Below, piece after piece: positions 5,138-12,822 of a stretch of 16,334 nucleotides of DNA. A program made the position numbers and the translations under genes. The stretch covers positions 1 through 16,334 of the forward strand of contig JBAXTU010000018.1 of the NCBI GenBank assembly GCA_037130015.1. The letters are read 5' to 3'. The DNA comes from JBAXTU01 sp037130015. Lineage in GTDB: Bacteria > Patescibacteriota > Patescibacteriia > 2-01-FULL-39-33. The notes beneath the pieces are model-generated. The model was not told the DNA's origin and made no database searches. It was given only the letters and a program-made list of their open reading frames with translations. Numbering within the stretch: the stretch's first letter is position 1; every line of letters starts with the position of its first letter.

Positions 5138-5989
5138 TTATTTTCTTAATTTTTTTAAGATTTTTATATCCTGCTCTAACAATTCATCATGCGGAGTTTC
5201 TAAAATTAAATTTATTTTTTTTATTTTACAAAATTTAACAATGGCTTCAAAACCATTTAAGCCTATTTTCCCCTGGCCAATATGTTCATGGCGATCTTTT
5301 TTGGAATTAAAGTCTCCTATGGAATCATTAATATGAATGAGTTTTAATTTTTCCAGTCCGATAATTTTATTAAAGGCTGAAAAAGTTTTTTTGACTGCTA
5401 TTTCATTCCTTAAATCATAGCCAGAAGCAAAAGCATGACAAGTGTCAAAGCAAACTCCGATTTTGTATTTTTTAAGTTTTGGTGAATTGATGATTTGAGC
5501 AATTTCTTCAAAAGTGTCGCCGATAATGGCGCCAGCGCCGGCAGATATTTCAATTAAAAATTCTGTTTGACCTTTGTAATTTTTTAAAATTTCTGAAATT
5601 CCAATAATGACTTTTTTGATTGATTCCTTATCTCCAAGTTCTTTGGCACTGCCCAAATGAGTCATTAGATATTTGACACCCAAGAGTGATCCTCTTTCCA
5701 GTTCTTCTTTAATTATAGAAATGGAGCCATAATAAATACGATTATTAGCCGAAGCCAAATTAATATAATATGGCGCGTGAATGTATGATTCCAGGCTGTA
5801 TTTTTTTGAGTTGGCCTTAAATTCCGTGATAATTTTATTTGTAATAGGCTTAGCTGGACCACCTTGAGGTGGACGCGAAAAAAATTGAAAGCATTCACAG
5901 TTAATTTCTGCTGTTCGTAGTGGCGCCAAAGCCAAATCTCCGGCTGCGCTAATATGAACGCCGACAAGAGGATAAATTTTTTTAGTCAT
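5138..5989 (-). CDS. nfo: Endonuclease IV (AP endonuclease)
   Basis: Cleaves the phosphodiester 5' of abasic sites in base-excision repair and removes blocked 3' ends. It is a TIM-barrel enzyme with three zinc ions. All nine metal ligands of the family can be placed in this 283-aa protein: H71, H111, E147, D182, H185, H219, D232, H234 and E264. They lie in the motifs Y-I-H-A-P-Y, T-H-L-G-S, L-I-E, C-F-D-T-C-H, I-H-I-N-D-S, D-R-H-E-H-I-G-Q-G and L-E-T-P. The length equals that of the E. coli enzyme, and nothing is missing. It is the second gene of its operon, 15 bases after the P-loop protein and 7 bases before the phosphoesterase. Confidence 0.96.
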   Translation of the reverse strand: MTKKIYPLVGVHISAAGDLALAPLRTAEINCECFQFFSRPPQGGPAKPITNKIITEFKANSKKYSLESYIHAPYYINLASANNRIYYGSISIIKEELERGSLLGVKYLMTHLGSAKELGDKESIKKVIIGISEILKNYKGQTEFLIEISAGAGAIIGDTFEEIAQIINSPKLKKYKIGVCFDTCHAFASGYDLRNEIAVKKTFSAFNKIIGLEKLKLIHINDSIGDFNSKKDRHEHIGQGKIGLNGFEAIVKFCKIKKINLILETPHDELLEQDIKILKKLRK

Positions 5990-6004
5990 AATAGACTGAT
6001 TATT

Positions 6005-6514
6005 TTAATTGTCTTTGATTATATTTAATATTTTTTTTAATCTTGTTTCAATATCTCCGCCAACAATTTCATATTTAAAACCCCAATCGTCAAGTACTTG
6101 GCGATAGCGATCGTCTATATTTTTTTGAAAGGTCGGATCAGTGCTTCTAAGGCCATCGTCTTCAATAGCAAATTCAATTGGCAAATAAAACATGTGAGTA
6201 TAGTTGGCATTTCGTCTGATCATTTCTGATAAAAGATCTTTAACTCTTTGATCTGGAAATAAAACATCAGCATAAACAGAATAATCAATTAGACATTTAT
6301 CGGCAATGAATTTTTCAGTCAGTTTTTCCAATTCCAATTGTTTGGCAAACAGCCAAAATTGAGTTTCGGCTGGAGTGTTTTTATTGATGGCAAAACCTTT
6401 TTGATGCGCTTCCAGCACAATATCTGGAATAATTGGCAAGTCCAATTCTTGGGCTAGTAGTTTACTGATAGTTGATTTGCCTACACCGTGTGAACCAATA
6501 ATAGCGATTTTCAT
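6005..6514 (-). CDS. P-loop ATPase/kinase (AAA_28, NadR kinase-like)
   Basis: A 169-residue P-loop protein of the AAA_28 type, related to the ribosylnicotinamide kinase part of NadR and to small nucleoside kinases. The Walker A motif is G7-S-H-G-V-G-K-S14. A Walker-B-like strand L-I-D-Y-S (75-79) follows, and a lid segment D-G-L-R-S-T-D (120-126) carries the Arg typical of phosphotransferases. A phosphoryl-transfer reaction on a small substrate is likely, but the substrate cannot be read from the sequence. It is the first gene of the operon with nfo, so a role in nucleotide or NAD metabolism or repair is possible but not shown. The promoter is probably 6544-6572. Confidence 0.75.
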   Translation of the reverse strand: MKIAIIGSHGVGKSTISKLLAQELDLPIIPDIVLEAHQKGFAINKNTPAETQFWLFAKQLELEKLTEKFIADKCLIDYSVYADVLFPDQRVKDLLSEMIRRNANYTHMFYLPIEFAIEDDGLRSTDPTFQKNIDDRYRQVLDDWGFKYEIVGGDIETRLKKILNIIKDN

Positions 6515-6543
6515 AAATTAAAAATAATAATTATTATGCTTTT

Positions 6544-6572
6544 ATCTTAACTAATTTACAGACAGAAATCAA
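6544..6572 (-). promoter_or_regulatory. Probable promoter of the P-loop kinase/nfo operon
   Basis: On the minus strand: TTGATT at 6572-6567, a 17-base spacer, and TAAGAT at 6549-6544. Each hexamer matches the consensus at four of six positions. It lies between the upstream terminator and the ATG at 6514, with a predicted leader of about 23 bases, in line with other genes here. Confidence 0.4.
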
Positions 6573-6574
6573 TT

Positions 6575-6609
6575 AAAAAAGCGGAAGGATAATCGTTTAT
6601 CTTTCCGCT
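6575..6609 (-). terminator. Intrinsic terminator of the HD-domain gene
   Basis: On the minus strand a 12-bp stem (6609-6598 with 6591-6580, one G-T pair) with a 6-base loop runs into TTTTTT (its last T, at 6580, pairs with the stem). It starts 21 bases after the HD gene stop codon. Confidence 0.85.
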
Positions 6610-6629
6610 GATGTTTTTTGACGACTTTT

Positions 6630-7484
6630 TTATTGTGTCATTCTTTCAAACACTGACAATTGGTCATAAATGTGTCTGATAGATTCTGGTTCTAAATTCC
6701 TATCATGAGCGATTTTGCATATCTCTTCTTTGGCCACTTGCTTGTTTTTTTGCCATTCGCGATAGATATTACGAAGTTCTTCATGAATGAAATGGTGCGG
6801 TTGTAGAGCGAATATTAAAAGCAAATAACAAAGCTGATCCTTGTCTTGGGGAGCAACACTAAAAGAAAAACGATCATCCCAGCTGAGTTCTGGTTTATAA
6901 AATGGCGTCTGATAGCGTTCGCCAGTTTGGTAATAACGCTTTACTTCTTGTGCTGGGTCAATTGATGTTTTGTCGGCCAGCCTGAAAATTTCAGCCAAAG
7001 GAGATGTTTGCAATTCTTTGGGAAAAGGCTGGTGATCAACTGACTGGCAAAAATAATCATGATGCCTAATGATAGCTGTCAGATTATCGCCAGTCCAAGG
7101 AAACATAATTTTGGCTAAATAGGCGCTTTTTTCTTCATGATCATTTAATCCGGCATTTAAAGAACGGCTAAAATCATGAAGCATGGAGGCCCAAACTCTT
7201 AGACGATCTCTTTCTTTTGGTAAAAAGAAAGTAGACTTGGTCAGTATCGGGCAGGCCACGGATATTTTTAGATCTCTATCATAGACGGCCAGGCTATGAT
7301 TATAGCCATGTTCGTCATCGTGATAAAAATTTTCTATTGCTTCAGCCATTTCCTCTACGCTGAACTTGGGGGTTGTTTGCAAAATGGTAAAGAGTTCTTT
7401 TTTGGTTATTCTTTCTATCGGCAGGCAATACAAGTCATACGGATCCACGAGGCTTTCCTTTTTTTGTTTGGGTTGAATTGACAA
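6630..7484 (-). CDS. HD-domain phosphohydrolase
   Basis: A 284-residue protein with an HD domain, a metal-dependent phosphohydrolase fold. Its ligands can be lined up as H63 (G-Y-N-H-S), H103-D104 (M-L-H-D-F-S-R), H141-H142-D143 (I-I-R-H-H-D-Y-F) and D171 (R-L-A-D-K-T-S). The arrangement H...HD...H...D is that of hydrolases acting on nucleotides or other phosphoesters; the substrate is not recognisable. About 110 residues follow the domain, mostly helical, with a conserved-looking D-D-R-F-S-F stretch. The start is TTG at 7484: the frame upstream has no ATG before a stop at 7512-7514, and an ATG further in would trim the protein close to the first ligand. It is a single-gene unit between two terminators. 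Confidence 0.8.
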   Translation of the reverse strand: MSIQPKQKKESLVDPYDLYCLPIERITKKELFTILQTTPKFSVEEMAEAIENFYHDDEHGYNHSLAVYDRDLKISVACPILTKSTFFLPKERDRLRVWASMLHDFSRSLNAGLNDHEEKSAYLAKIMFPWTGDNLTAIIRHHDYFCQSVDHQPFPKELQTSPLAEIFRLADKTSIDPAQEVKRYYQTGERYQTPFYKPELSWDDRFSFSVAPQDKDQLCYLLLIFALQPHHFIHEELRNIYREWQKNKQVAKEEICKIAHDRNLEPESIRHIYDQLSVFERMTQ

Positions 7485-7505
7485 TTGATAAAGAACGTAT
7501 ATAAA

Positions 7506-7534
7506 TATGTATCAAAAAAACCGGTTATTGTCAA
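7506..7534 (-). promoter_or_regulatory. Possible promoter of the HD-domain gene
   Basis: On the minus strand TTGACA (7534-7529) lies in the loop side of the tig terminator hairpin. A 17-base spacer follows, then TACATA (7511-7506), preceded by TGA as in an extended -10. The -10 is weak. It would leave a leader of about 15 bases to the TTG start. Confidence 0.35.
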
Positions 7535-7539
7535 CCGGT
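7514..7539 (-). terminator. Intrinsic terminator of tig
   Basis: On the minus strand ACCGGTT/AACCGGT (7539-7533 with 7526-7520) with a 6-base loop is followed by a run of seven T (7520-7514), the first of which pairs in the stem. It starts 16 bases after the tig stop codon. Confidence 0.88.
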
Positions 7540-7554
7540 CTTCTTGTTTTGATT

Positions 7555-8847
7555 TTAGTCTTTGATGACAGTCGCTTTTAGATATTCTATGACTTTGCGA
7601 TTGCCGAGAGTGTTTTTCAAATAATCTTTGTAGGTTTCAGCTTCTAATTGTTTTTGGACTTCGGGGTTGGCTGGATAATTTTTTAGGATTTCTGAAATTT
7701 CTTTTTGCACCTCATCTTCGGTGACGTCCATTTTTTGTTCTTGATAAATTTCACGGCAGAGAATGGAAGTTTTTACTCGTTCTTTAGCTTGAGGTTCAAA
7801 TTCTTTTTCCAAGTCGTCGTGGGTTTTTTTGAGAGATTTTAAATAATCATCAAATTCAAAGCCCTGGCGGGAAACACTTTCTTCCAGTTCATGCAACATG
7901 CGATGGATTTCGTTGTGCACCAAAACTTCTGGTAATTCGCCGAATTCACAAATTTTAATTATGCTCTCCAACATTTCTATTTCCAATCTTTGTTCCTGTT
8001 TATGTTTTTCTTCTTCCTCTAAATTTTTCTTAATATTGTCTTTCATTTCTGCAAAGGTGGCAAAATGACCGCCGGAAATTTCTTTGGCAAATTCGTCATT
8101 AGTCTCTGGTAATTCTATGCTGTAAACTGCATTACAAGTGACACGAAAATCAGCTTTTTTGCCAGCCAGATTTTTTTGATGATATTCATCTGGAAATTTC
8201 AAAGAAAAATCTTTGACTTCGCCGGCTTTCAGTCCAACCAACTGTTCTTCAAAACCCGGAATAAATCTATTTTCGCCGATGGTGATAGGATATTTTTTCT
8301 GACTGCCATTTTCAATCGGCACTTTATCCAAAAAAACATCAAAGTTTATTTCTAATTTGTCATTTTCTTTAGCTGGAGTTTCTTTAATTGTTTCTTTGGC
8401 GCGCATTTTACGGATGTCAGCAATTATTTTTTCTGTTTTTTCAGCTTCAATGGTAATAGTCTCACGATGCAATTCAATTTTTTGCCAGTCACCGATTTTG
8501 ATGCTAGGCAAAACAGACACAATTGCTTTATAAGTGAAAGGATTTTCCGGAGCAATTTTTTCCAAGTCAATTTTTGGTTGGCCAATGGCCATGATGTTTT
8601 TTTCTTTTAGAGCTGTATAGTAAGTTTTGGAAATGGCGTCATCAATGGCTTCTTCTAAGATAGCCATTTCGCCGAATTTTTGTTTGACAATATCATAAGG
8701 CGCTTTGCCAGGACGAAAACCCTCAATTTTGCTACGCTCAGAAATTCTGATCGCTGATTTTTGCAAAAACGGAGTCATTTCTTCCCAAGAAATATCCACA
8801 CTGATTTCTATTTGAGACTGTGGCAGATCTTTAAATTCTGTTTTCAT
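7555..8847 (-). CDS. tig: Trigger factor (ribosome-associated chaperone, peptidyl-prolyl isomerase)
   Basis: Binds at the ribosome exit tunnel and shields nascent chains. All three parts are present in 430 residues. The ribosome-binding domain (about 1-145) carries the signature G-F-R-P-G-K-A-P at 43-50. The FKBP-like isomerase domain lies at about 155-245 (D-K-L-E-I-N-F-D-V, then F-I-P-G-F-E-E-Q-L-V-G-L and F-P-D-E-Y). The helical C-terminal arms (about 250-430) are rich in Glu and Lys. Length agrees with the E. coli protein (432 aa). Start is the ATG at 8847, about 24 bases after the predicted transcription start. It has its own promoter (8878-8906) and terminator (7514-7539). Confidence 0.95.
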   Translation of the reverse strand: MKTEFKDLPQSQIEISVDISWEEMTPFLQKSAIRISERSKIEGFRPGKAPYDIVKQKFGEMAILEEAIDDAISKTYYTALKEKNIMAIGQPKIDLEKIAPENPFTYKAIVSVLPSIKIGDWQKIELHRETITIEAEKTEKIIADIRKMRAKETIKETPAKENDKLEINFDVFLDKVPIENGSQKKYPITIGENRFIPGFEEQLVGLKAGEVKDFSLKFPDEYHQKNLAGKKADFRVTCNAVYSIELPETNDEFAKEISGGHFATFAEMKDNIKKNLEEEEKHKQEQRLEIEMLESIIKICEFGELPEVLVHNEIHRMLHELEESVSRQGFEFDDYLKSLKKTHDDLEKEFEPQAKERVKTSILCREIYQEQKMDVTEDEVQKEISEILKNYPANPEVQKQLEAETYKDYLKNTLGNRKVIEYLKATVIKD

Positions 8848-8877
8848 AATTTGAAAAATTATTATTATAATTTGTGC

Positions 8878-8906
8878 ACTTTATCATAATTTTGGCAGAA
8901 AGTCAA
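8878..8906 (-). promoter_or_regulatory. Promoter of tig
   Basis: On the minus strand: TTGACT at 8906-8901, a 17-base spacer, and TAAAGT at 8883-8878. It lies in the short gap after gpmI, with a predicted leader of about 24 bases. I see no terminator between gpmI and tig, so read-through is also possible. Confidence 0.55.
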
Positions 8907-8919
8907 AGCTCATCTTTCT

Positions 8920-10461
8920 TTATAATCTATTACTATCTATAATTTTTTCGGTCAGCAAACTATGGCCAGTCATAACTTTTGGCTTGGCTAAATTCAAGAG
9001 TTCTAAAATAGTGGGCGCCACATCCGATAAACCGCCGGCGCGCAAGTCATAATTTTTATCTGTCAAAATTGCTGGCACTAAATTGGTGGTGTGGGCTGTG
9101 TGTTTGTTGCCGGTTTCTGGATCAATATTCAGCTCGGCATTGCCATGGTCGGCAGTAATGAAAGCCGTACCACCAACCGATAATATTTTTTCAATCACGC
9201 GTTTTAGTTGATTGTCCAAAAATTCTATTGATGCAACTAGCGCCTCAAAATTGGCTGTGTGGCCGATCATATCTGGATTGGCAAAATTAATAAAAATAAA
9301 ATCCGTGCCTTTTTCTATTTGTTCAATTGCTTTATCGGCAATGGCCTCGGCTTTCATTTCTGGCGCTTCATCATGTGTCTTAATATCTTTACGGCTGGAG
9401 ATCAAAACATGTTCTTCTTTGTCATAAGGTTTTTCTTCACCGCCGTTTAAAAAGTAAGTGGCATGAGCGAATTTTTCAGTCTCGGCAATATGCGCTTGAG
9501 ACAATCCAGCAACAGAAATTTCTTTGGCTAAATTGGTTTCAATGGCGATAGGACTAAAAGCCACCGGGCAATTAAAATCCGAACCATAAGAAGTCATGGT
9601 GGCAAAGAAAATATTTTTTTCTCTTTGTGTTTCAATTATTTTTTGGCTGATCATTTTGGCTCTGTCAGCTCTAAAATTAAAAAAGAAAACTCCGTCGTTA
9701 TTATTAATAGTATAATTGTTGCCTTGGTCGTCCAAAAAAATAATTGGTTCAAGTTGTTCATCTAAAACTCCATGCTCATACATTTCTTTGATGACCTCTG
9801 ATGGTTTGCGAGATTCTTTTTTATTTCCTTCACCTGAAAAAAGAGCTTTTTCTACGGGCACCAGACGATCCCAATTATTATCTCTGTCCATGGCATAAAA
9901 GCGACCAGAAGCCGTGGCAATAAAACCGATTTTTAAATCATCAATAACATCTTCTAATTCTTTAAGATAAAACCAAGCGCTTTGCGGTGGAGTATCACGG
10001 CCATCAGTGAAGGCATGAATGGCGATTTTGTTTATCCCGTTTTCTTTGGCAGTTTTAAGTAAGGCAAATAAATGTTCGCTGTGGCTATGAATGCCACCCG
10101 GACCAATCAGTCCCTGGATATGTAAAACCGAATCATATTTTTTGACATGATCAAAAAGCTGGATCAAGGTTGGATTATTTTTTAATTCATCTGTTTGAAT
10201 GCACTTGGAAATGCGTGCCAAATCAGTATAAACAATTTGGCCGGAACCAATGGTGGTATGTCCCACTTCACTATTGCCCATTTGGCCGTCTGGTAGTCCC
10301 ACAGCCTCGCCTGAGGCTTGTAGTAGTGTTGGATAGTATGTTTGCCACAAATAATCAAAGAAGGGCGTCTGGGCCATGGCAATGGCATTGTGCTCTTTGT
10401 CTTCGCTATAGCCCCAGCCGTCAAGAATGATTAAGGCCACTGGTTTTTTGGTATTTGTCAT
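8920..10461 (-). CDS. gpmI: 2,3-bisphosphoglycerate-independent phosphoglycerate mutase
   Basis: Interconverts 3- and 2-phosphoglycerate in glycolysis through a phosphoserine intermediate, with two Mn ions. It is an alkaline-phosphatase-fold enzyme of normal length (513 aa). The N-terminal metal site is I-I-L-D14-G-W-G, and the catalytic serine is S64 in G-Q-M-G-N-S-E-V-G-H-T. Substrate-binding blocks H-A-F-T-D-G-R-D-T-P-P and F-F-N-F-R-A-D-R-A are present, as are the C-terminal metal motifs F-A-N-P-D-M-I-G-H-T, T-A-D-H-G-N-A-E and H-T-A-H-T-T. Start is ATG at 10461, about 24 bases after the predicted transcription start. It lies alone between the nusA terminator and tig. Confidence 0.97.
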   Translation of the reverse strand: MTNTKKPVALIILDGWGYSEDKEHNAIAMAQTPFFDYLWQTYYPTLLQASGEAVGLPDGQMGNSEVGHTTIGSGQIVYTDLARISKCIQTDELKNNPTLIQLFDHVKKYDSVLHIQGLIGPGGIHSHSEHLFALLKTAKENGINKIAIHAFTDGRDTPPQSAWFYLKELEDVIDDLKIGFIATASGRFYAMDRDNNWDRLVPVEKALFSGEGNKKESRKPSEVIKEMYEHGVLDEQLEPIIFLDDQGNNYTINNNDGVFFFNFRADRAKMISQKIIETQREKNIFFATMTSYGSDFNCPVAFSPIAIETNLAKEISVAGLSQAHIAETEKFAHATYFLNGGEEKPYDKEEHVLISSRKDIKTHDEAPEMKAEAIADKAIEQIEKGTDFIFINFANPDMIGHTANFEALVASIEFLDNQLKRVIEKILSVGGTAFITADHGNAELNIDPETGNKHTAHTTNLVPAILTDKNYDLRAGGLSDVAPTILELLNLAKPKVMTGHSLLTEKIIDSNRL

Positions 10462-10491
10462 ATAGTGATATGGATTTAATTTAATGATAGA

Positions 10492-10520
10492 ATTTTACCT
10501 GCTTTGGAGATTTTTTTCAA
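10492..10520 (-). promoter_or_regulatory. Promoter of gpmI
   Basis: On the minus strand: TTGAAA at 10520-10515, a 17-base spacer, and TAAAAT at 10497-10492, each matching five of six consensus positions. It starts just after the nusA terminator. Confidence 0.65.
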
Positions 10521-10522
10521 TT

Positions 10523-10548
10523 AAAAAACACGGCCGAAACCGTGTTTT
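10523..10548 (-). terminator. Intrinsic terminator of nusA
   Basis: On the minus strand AAAACACGG pairs with CCGTGTTTT (10548-10540 with 10533-10525) around a 6-base loop, and the T run continues to 10523. It starts 16 bases after the nusA stop codon. Confidence 0.88.
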
Positions 10549-10563
10549 AAAAATTAGATAAGT

Positions 10564-11886
10564 TTATTCTTGAGTTGTTTCTTCTTTGACGGTTTCTTCA
10601 ACCTCGGCTGTTTCAACTGTTGGTGTAGTTTCTTCGGTCTTGGCCGGAGTTTCAGTCTCAGATTTCACTTCGTCAGTTGTTTCGGCTTCAGCTTCGGCAA
10701 TAGCCTCTACATCAACTTTTTCTCCGCCATCGGAAATGATATCTATTTTCCAGCCGGTTAATCTGGAAGCCAAACGTACGTTTTGTCCTGCTTTGCCAAT
10801 GGCTAGTGATAATTGATCATCTTTCACTTTGACAGTAGCAATTTTTTCAGCCCGTTCTTCGGAAATGTCGCTAAGTTCAACTGAAATCACTTTGGCTGGC
10901 GACAGTCCATTGATAATAAATTTGACTGCATCTTCATCCCATAAAATAATATCTATTTTTTCGCCGTTTAGTTCGGCAATAATGGTTTGGATGCGAGTAC
11001 CACGTTGCCCAACACATGATCCGATTGGATCAATATTTTCGTCATTGCTGGTGATGGCCACTTTGGTACGGCTACCAGCTTCTCTGGCCACAGCTTTGAT
11101 ATCAATAACGCCATTAGCAACCTCGGGAATTTCAGTTTCAAAAATTCTTTTGACCACTTCAGTGCTCACGCGAGACAAAACCAATCTCGGTCCGCGAGTC
11201 GTTTGTTCCACTTCTTTGAGATAAAACTTCATGCGGTTGCCGATATTATATCTTTCGCGGTCAACTTGCTCTTCCGGTGGCAGTACAGCCACAGTATGGC
11301 CCAAGTCCACCAAAACATTACGGCCTTCACGGCGTTGCACTGTGCCGTTGATGACTTGATGTTCCAAAACTTTGTATTCGTCAAAGATATTTTGTCTTTC
11401 TTCTTCTCTAATTTTTTGAATAATGACTTGTTTGGCTGTTTGAGCGGCCATACGTCCGAATTCGCCAGTGATTTCCAGTGGAGTGATAATTTCATCGCCA
11501 AGTTTGTGTTTTTTATCCAATTCTTTGGCATCTTTTAATTGAATTTCAGTGCGAGGATTGAATTTTTTGATAGCCAGTTCATCTTCTGATAATTCAGTTT
11601 CCACGGCTTCGGCGCGAGCTTTGAATGGCTTTCTTTCTGTTTCATCTTCAATTTCTTCTACCTCGGCTTCTTCTGGCAGGTCTTCAACTACAGTTTTGAC
11701 ATCAAAAACTTCGGTTTTACCGGTTTTTGGATCAAAATTAGCGACAATATTTTGCAGTTTATTGCCAAAGTCTTTGCGGAAAGCAGCGGCTAAGGCTGAT
11801 TCAATAGTACGCAGGACTGATTCTTCGGATAAGTTTTTTTCTTGGCAAATTTGTTGGATTGCCGCTTGAATAGCTGATTGTGACAT
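10564..11886 (-). CDS. nusA: Transcription termination/antitermination factor NusA
   Basis: Binds RNA polymerase and nascent RNA, and tunes pausing, intrinsic termination and antitermination. Domains in order in the 440-aa protein: N-terminal polymerase-binding domain (about 1-170); S1 domain (about 173-243, I-N-G-T-V-Q-R-R-E-G-R-N-V-L-V-D-L-G); KH1 (about 245-325, with G-Q-R-G-T-R-I at 293-299); KH2 (about 330-390, with G-K-A-G-Q-N-V at 364-370). Two parts stand out. One is an acidic, low-complexity insert at about 70-113 inside the N-terminal domain, ahead of the stretch that resembles its second half. The other is a Glu/Thr-rich tail at about 388-440. E. coli-type acidic repeats are absent. 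The start is the ATG at 11886. Its leader holds a strong promoter, a hairpin terminator and a short open frame, which suggests feedback control. Confidence 0.96.
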   Translation of the reverse strand: MSQSAIQAAIQQICQEKNLSEESVLRTIESALAAAFRKDFGNKLQNIVANFDPKTGKTEVFDVKTVVEDLPEEAEVEEIEDETERKPFKARAEAVETELSEDELAIKKFNPRTEIQLKDAKELDKKHKLGDEIITPLEITGEFGRMAAQTAKQVIIQKIREEERQNIFDEYKVLEHQVINGTVQRREGRNVLVDLGHTVAVLPPEEQVDRERYNIGNRMKFYLKEVEQTTRGPRLVLSRVSTEVVKRIFETEIPEVANGVIDIKAVAREAGSRTKVAITSNDENIDPIGSCVGQRGTRIQTIIAELNGEKIDIILWDEDAVKFIINGLSPAKVISVELSDISEERAEKIATVKVKDDQLSLAIGKAGQNVRLASRLTGWKIDIISDGGEKVDVEAIAEAEAETTDEVKSETETPAKTEETTPTVETAEVEETVKEETTQE

Positions 11887-11900
11887 ATTTGTTGTTTTAT

Positions 11901-11984
11901 TTAGGTATATTTAATTAAATTTAGATATTTTTTAAAAAAAAGTGACAGCCACAAGTAGCTGTCATTCAATCGTTCATCTATCAT
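11901..11984 (-). CDS. Possible 27-residue leader peptide upstream of nusA
   Basis: A short open frame begins with ATG at 11984, about one base after the predicted transcription start of the 11992-12020 promoter, and stops 14 bases before nusA. It reads M-I-D-E-R-L-N-D-S-Y-L-W-L-S-L-F-F, then a Lys/Leu/Asn-rich end. It runs through the terminator hairpin and its U tract, so translating it would block hairpin formation. Nothing but position supports it: an open frame of this length is common in AT-rich DNA, and I know of no related peptide. Confidence 0.3.
   Translation of the reverse strand: MIDERLNDSYLWLSLFFKKYLNLIKYT
11934..11964 (-). terminator. Terminator or attenuator in the nusA leader
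   Basis: On the minus strand TGACAGC/GCTGTCA (11964-11958 with 11949-11943) with an 8-base loop is followed by eight T (11941-11934). It lies about 60 bases after the yraN stop and can end that transcript. However, it also lies between the strong promoter at 11992-12020 and nusA, about 20 bases into that transcript, and so could act as an attenuator of nusA. Confidence 0.8.
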
Positions 11985-11991
11985 TAATATT

Positions 11992-12020
11992 AGTATAGCA
12001 AATTTGGGAGAGGATGTCAA
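11992..12020 (-). promoter_or_regulatory. Strong promoter upstream of nusA (extended -10)
   Basis: On the minus strand: perfect TTGACA at 12020-12015, a 17-base spacer, and TATACT at 11997-11992 preceded by TGC. It begins 5 bases after the yraN stop codon. No other good promoter is visible between the terminator and nusA. Confidence 0.75.
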
Positions 12021-12024
12021 ATTT

Positions 12025-12390
12025 TTAATCCCTCAATACATCTTTAAACCAACTAATCCTAGCTTTTTTGCTTACAGAATTAATTTCAATAGCCACCACA
12101 TCAAGTCGCCAAAACTTATCAATATTTTTGTTTTGCAAATAAATGTTAATGGCCTTATTCAGATGCCTGATTTTTTTCCAATCAACCGCTTGTTCGGGAT
12201 AGCCATATTCAGCGCTGGTCCTGGTTTTGACCTCACAAAACAAGAGCTCATCGCCGTTTTCAGCGATGAGATCTATTTCACCATAAAGAGTATTAAAATT
12301 TTTACCAATTATTTTGTGTCCATGTCGCTGTAAAAATTCTCGTGCCAGATTTTCGCCATAATTGCCCAATCGCAATTTATAATCTGACAT
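12025..12390 (-). CDS. YraN family protein (UPF0102, endonuclease-like fold)
   Basis: A 121-residue protein with the UPF0102/YraN pattern, a restriction-endonuclease-like fold of unclear cell function, often proposed to act on DNA. The motifs are in place: G-x-x-G-E13-N-L-A near the N-terminus; the catalytic-looking G-E-I-D40-L-I-A; then F-C-E53-V-K55-T-R; and a later A-V-D-W-K-K-I-R-H-L-N-K-A segment. The D...E-x-K triad is intact, so nuclease activity is possible. It is the last of three co-directional genes (methyltransferase, 3-TM protein, yraN) with gaps of 9 bases each. The strong promoter for nusA starts right after its stop codon. Confidence 0.9.
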   Translation of the reverse strand: MSDYKLRLGNYGENLAREFLQRHGHKIIGKNFNTLYGEIDLIAENGDELLFCEVKTRTSAEYGYPEQAVDWKKIRHLNKAINIYLQNKNIDKFWRLDVVAIEINSVSKKARISWFKDVLRD

Positions 12391-12399
12391 AAAAAATAT

Positions 12400-12813
12400 T
12401 TATTTTCTTTTTGGTAGATATTTTCTGAATTCTTGATGTTTGGCAATTTGTTCTTTGATTTTTGGCAAAGCTTTGTATTGATATTTAATAATCATGGCTA
12501 GCCACCAGGCAAAAGCAAGCAGCCAAATAACCAGCATGAATCTGCTGGACAAGAAAAAGGCTTGTTCAAAGCGCAACCACACCATTATTAAACCGATAAG
12601 TCCCATAGTCAAAAGACAAGTGGCATATTTTTGCAGTAAAAAAGCAAAATGTGCTTCGTATTTTTTTACTTTTTTGGCAATCATAATGCCAATGCCGGCT
12701 ATAGCCATAATGCCAAACACACCCAACAAAAAATAAGCCGTTTTGGGCTCAATAGATGGTTGCATGTCAAAAAAGTAGCTAGGAGTGAAAAACTTTATTA
12801 GATTAAAAGGCAT
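12400..12813 (-). CDS. Conserved-looking 3-TM membrane protein of unknown function
   Basis: I do not recognise a family. The 137-residue protein has three clear hydrophobic segments at about 27-47, 63-83 and 86-110, joined by short loops. The first loop is strongly basic (A-K-K-V-K-K-Y) and so is the C-terminus (E-F-R-K-Y-L-P-K-R-K), which suggests that both face the cytoplasm. The first 25 residues are aromatic and may lie on the membrane surface. There are no signal peptide and no catalytic motif; the only Cys (Cys66) lies in the second membrane segment. It sits between the methyltransferase and yraN with 9-base gaps on both sides, so it is surely co-transcribed, but this does not show what it does. 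Confidence 0.75.
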   Translation of the reverse strand: MPFNLIKFFTPSYFFDMQPSIEPKTAYFLLGVFGIMAIAGIGIMIAKKVKKYEAHFAFLLQKYATCLLTMGLIGLIMVWLRFEQAFFLSSRFMLVIWLLAFAWWLAMIIKYQYKALPKIKEQIAKHQEFRKYLPKRK

Positions 12814-12822
12814 AATTTAAGT

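Noticed and set aside
10170..10430. Open frames opposite and within gpmI
   Set aside because: They are shadows of a complete, well conserved gpmI frame.
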